Shown here: piece by piece, positions 62,170-64,000 of the stretch
How the letters are laid out: every line of letters starts with the position of its first letter
Position numbering within the stretch: the first letter of the stretch is position 1
Assembly (NCBI RefSeq): GCF_009739465.1
Contig: NZ_WHOM01000067.1
Span: 186,001-250,000 of the forward strand
From: Streptomyces apocyni
Lineage (GTDB): Bacteria > Actinomycetota > Actinomycetes > Streptomycetales > Streptomycetaceae
Length of the DNA stretch: 64,000 nucleotides
Direction: 5' to 3'
Position numbers and translations under genes: made by a program
Notes under the pieces: generated by a model
The model's input: only the letters and a program-made list of their open reading frames with translations
What the model was told of the DNA's origin: nothing
Databases searched by the model: none

Positions 62170-62922
62170 CTAGGCGTGGTCGAGTTGGGTGGGTTGGGTG
62201 AGTTGGGTGAGTTGGTCGGTCAGGGTGACCAGGTCATCGGCGTGCAGGTCGAACTCGTCCGATGCGGTGGGCGGGTCGCCGACGGGGCGGGCGACGTAGG
62301 CGGTGCGCAGGCCGAGGCCCTGTGCTCCACGCAGGTCCCAGGCGTGCGCGGCGACCATCAGGAGTCGCTCCGGTGGGCGTCCGGAGACGGTGACGGCCAG
62401 TTGGTAGACTGCTGGGTCCGGCTTGTAGGTCCGGGCGTCTTCGGCGGACAGTGCCTGGTGCCAGCGCAGCCCGGCGTGAGCGTTGAGTCGCAGCAGTGCT
62501 GTCCGGCTGGCGTTGGAGAGTCCGATCAGCGGGAACCGTTCGGCAAGTCGGGCGAGCCCTGCCAGGGTGTCGGGCCATGGCGGGAGCCTGCGACCTGACA
62601 GAGCCAGCGTCGCTACAGCGGTCGGGTCGTCGACTCCGACGGCATCGGCGACGAGCCGGGCCGCTTCCAGGTCGAGGACGTCGCTTGGGTGGTAGGGCCG
62701 GACGCCGTCGAGGATGCGACGTTGCTCGCGGTCGATGTGCTGCTGCCACAGCGACAAAAGCTGCTCGACCCTGGGATGACCGAGCGATGGGTCGAGTTCA
62801 CGAATGCCCGCGCGGATACCGGCGGGTTCGTCGACCAGCGTGCCGAGCACGTCGAACACGACGGCATCGATCTCTGGCTCTGGCGTGAGATCGAGCGTGA
62901 GATCTGACGTGAGGTCTGACAT
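62170..62922 (-). CDS. HAD-family hydrolase (haloacid dehalogenase type II)
   Basis: 250 residues from the ATG at 62922, with AGGAG 8 nt upstream. Motif I is VFDVLGTLVDE with the nucleophilic Asp, motif II GLSNAS, motif III Lys in YKPDPAVYQLA and motif IV AAHAWDLRGAQGLGL; in the dehalogenase subfamily the last is VAAHxWD, matching here. It probably hydrolyses 2-haloacids or a phosphate ester. Short repeats at both ends (SDLTSDLTLDLT; a GAGTTGGGTG array at 62182-62216 coding LTDQLTQLTQ) are unusual. Confidence 0.88.
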   Translation of the reverse strand: MSDLTSDLTLDLTPEPEIDAVVFDVLGTLVDEPAGIRAGIRELDPSLGHPRVEQLLSLWQQHIDREQRRILDGVRPYHPSDVLDLEAARLVADAVGVDDPTAVATLALSGRRLPPWPDTLAGLARLAERFPLIGLSNASRTALLRLNAHAGLRWHQALSAEDARTYKPDPAVYQLAVTVSGRPPERLLMVAAHAWDLRGAQGLGLRTAYVARPVGDPPTASDEFDLHADDLVTLTDQLTQLTQPTQLDHA

Positions 62923-63007
62923 GAGAGACGTCTCCTGGGCGAAGCGGGGACGTACGAGTGGCTGTTTGGCCAACGCGGCTGGAAGCCCCCGGATTCCCGA
63001 ACCGCCG

Positions 63008-64000
63008 CTAGGCCACCCGCGTCGCGGCGGCGAACGGCATGGAGCTGATGGGGGCCACCTTGACCGGGGCGCTTGGGTTGGAGGCGTGGATCATCTGGCC
63101 GTTGCCGATGTAGAGGCCTACGTGGCTGAGGCCCGAGTAGAAGAAGACCAGGTCGCCCGGGGCGAGTTCGGAGCGGGAGACGCGGCGGCCCGCGTTGATC
63201 TGGGTGAAGGTGGTGCGGGGGAGGGAGACACCTGCTGAGCGGTAGGCGGCCTGGGTGAGGCCGGAGCAGTCGAAGGCGTTCGGGCCCGTCGCGCCCCAGA
63301 CGTACGGCTTGCCGATGGCGCTGTGGGCGAAGGCGATCGCTTGGGCGGCTCGGGAGGAAGAGGGGGTGGGGGTGGCGTTGGGGGAGTTGCGGGGTGGGGT
63401 GGTTGGGGTTGCGGGGGTTGTGGGGGTGGCTGGGGTGGGGTTCTTTGGTGTGGTTGTTGGGGTGGGGGTGGCTGGGGGCTTCGTTATGCGGGCGCGGTCC
63501 TCGGTGGTGAGGTTGCTGAGGAGGCGTTCGGCCTTTTTGAGCTTGGTGGTGACCGTGGCCTTGTGGCGCTTGAGGTCGGCCTGGCGGGCGCGGAGTTCGC
63601 TGAGGCGGCTGTCCGCCTTTTTGCTCAGCCGGTCGGCGTCGCGTAGCTGCCGCTGTACGCGAGTGATGGTCGCGGCCTGGCGCAGGCCCGCGCGGTTGGC
63701 GAAGGTGGCGCGCTCCAGGTAGTCGTCCGGGTCTGAACTGAGGGCGAGTTGGACCGCGGGGTCGATGCCTCCGTTGCGGTACTGGGCGGTGGCGGCCGAA
63801 CCCAGGGACCTGCGGGCGGCGTTCAGGTCCTCCGTCTTGCGGGCGGCCTCGTCCTGGAGGTTGCCGAATTCGCGTTTAGCCTGCTCGGCCTTCTCCTTGG
63901 CGTCGTTGTACTTCTCGGTGGCGACCTCGGCCTCCTGGTACAGCCGGTCGACCTTGGCCTTCACCTGGGACGGGGTGAGGCGCGGCTCCGCGACCGAGGT
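63008..64000 (-). CDS. NlpC/P60 peptidoglycan hydrolase (partial, start outside window)
   Basis: The frame enters from the right edge, so the signal peptide is not seen. A long coiled coil (VKAKVDRLYQEAEVATEKYN to about 160 residues later) is followed by a Thr/Pro-rich linker (TPTTTPKNPTPATPTTPATP) and a C-terminal NlpC/P60 domain. The domain has catalytic Cys in FDCSGLTQAAY, GDLVFFYSGLSHVGLYIG with the His, and MIHASNP. Such RipA-like endopeptidases cut D-Glu to diamino-acid links in peptidoglycan; the coiled coil usually restrains activity. Confidence 0.94.
   Translation of the reverse strand, partial: TSVAEPRLTPSQVKAKVDRLYQEAEVATEKYNDAKEKAEQAKREFGNLQDEAARKTEDLNAARRSLGSAATAQYRNGGIDPAVQLALSSDPDDYLERATFANRAGLRQAATITRVQRQLRDADRLSKKADSRLSELRARQADLKRHKATVTTKLKKAERLLSNLTTEDRARITKPPATPTPTTTPKNPTPATPTTPATPTTPPRNSPNATPTPSSSRAAQAIAFAHSAIGKPYVWGATGPNAFDCSGLTQAAYRSAGVSLPRTTFTQINAGRRVSRSELAPGDLVFFYSGLSHVGLYIGNGQMIHASNPSAPVKVAPISSMPFAAATRVA

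Overview
The window is chromosomal DNA of a Streptomyces. It is GC-rich throughout, with GTG and TTG starts, long antisense shadow ORFs and signature genes (whiD, bldM, class E sortase LAxTG proteins, WhiJ-type XRE/DUF397 pairs). From memory, the gene order from groES-groEL1 through whiD, bldM, sigD, guaB, the guaB-like gene, glpD, kinases, aldehyde dehydrogenase, GMC oxidoreductase, chorismate mutase and guaA matches the S. coelicolor SCO4760-SCO4785 region. No search was run.

Layout. 1-7 kb: a methyltransferase cut by the window edge, a NodB lipoprotein, the groES-groEL1 operon with two CIRCE operators and a terminator-like hairpin between the two genes, then an SDR and a multicopper oxidase divergent from a LysR regulator. 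8-10.5 kb: divergent developmental genes whiD and bldM, with a textbook BldN promoter, and sigD behind a MITE-like element flanked by CTAG duplications. 10.6-16.6 kb: guaB, a guaB-like gene lacking the catalytic cysteine, a nucleotide-sugar dehydrogenase also lacking its catalytic cysteine, and glpD. 16.8-24.8 kb: four consecutive Ser/Thr kinase genes, the second a pseudokinase. 25-31.8 kb: aldehyde dehydrogenase, GMC oxidoreductase, an acidic LAETG surface protein and a Stealth sugar-phosphotransferase.

32.4-45.3 kb is the main accessory island. It holds a giant secreted LamG protein, a 2302-residue secreted RHS protein ending in a Hint domain and a GIY-YIG nuclease-like toxin tip, a DUF4259 candidate immunity gene 20 nt downstream, and a decayed tyrosine recombinase.

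45.3-51 kb: a membrane protein, two paralogous TTG-start lipoproteins with duplicated upstream motifs, chorismate mutase preceded by an apparent Phe/Tyr transcription attenuator (leaderless 26-codon peptide plus terminator), and divergent guaA. 51-58.7 kb: a Uma2 protein, a split-barrel flavoprotein, DoxX, a PspC/LiaF-like protein with a divergent PspC-histidine kinase and response regulator (envelope stress), and an ATPase/XRE/DUF397 cassette. 59-64 kb: a helix-turn-helix/zinc-ribbon protein, a frameshifted alpha/beta hydrolase, a gene-free imperfect palindrome of about 1.1 kb, a HAD hydrolase and the start-less 3' part of an NlpC/P60 hydrolase.

The observations most worth follow-up are the chorismate mutase attenuator, the RHS-Hint-GIY-YIG/DUF4259 module, the 1.1 kb palindrome, the pseudokinase and the cysteine-less dehydrogenase.
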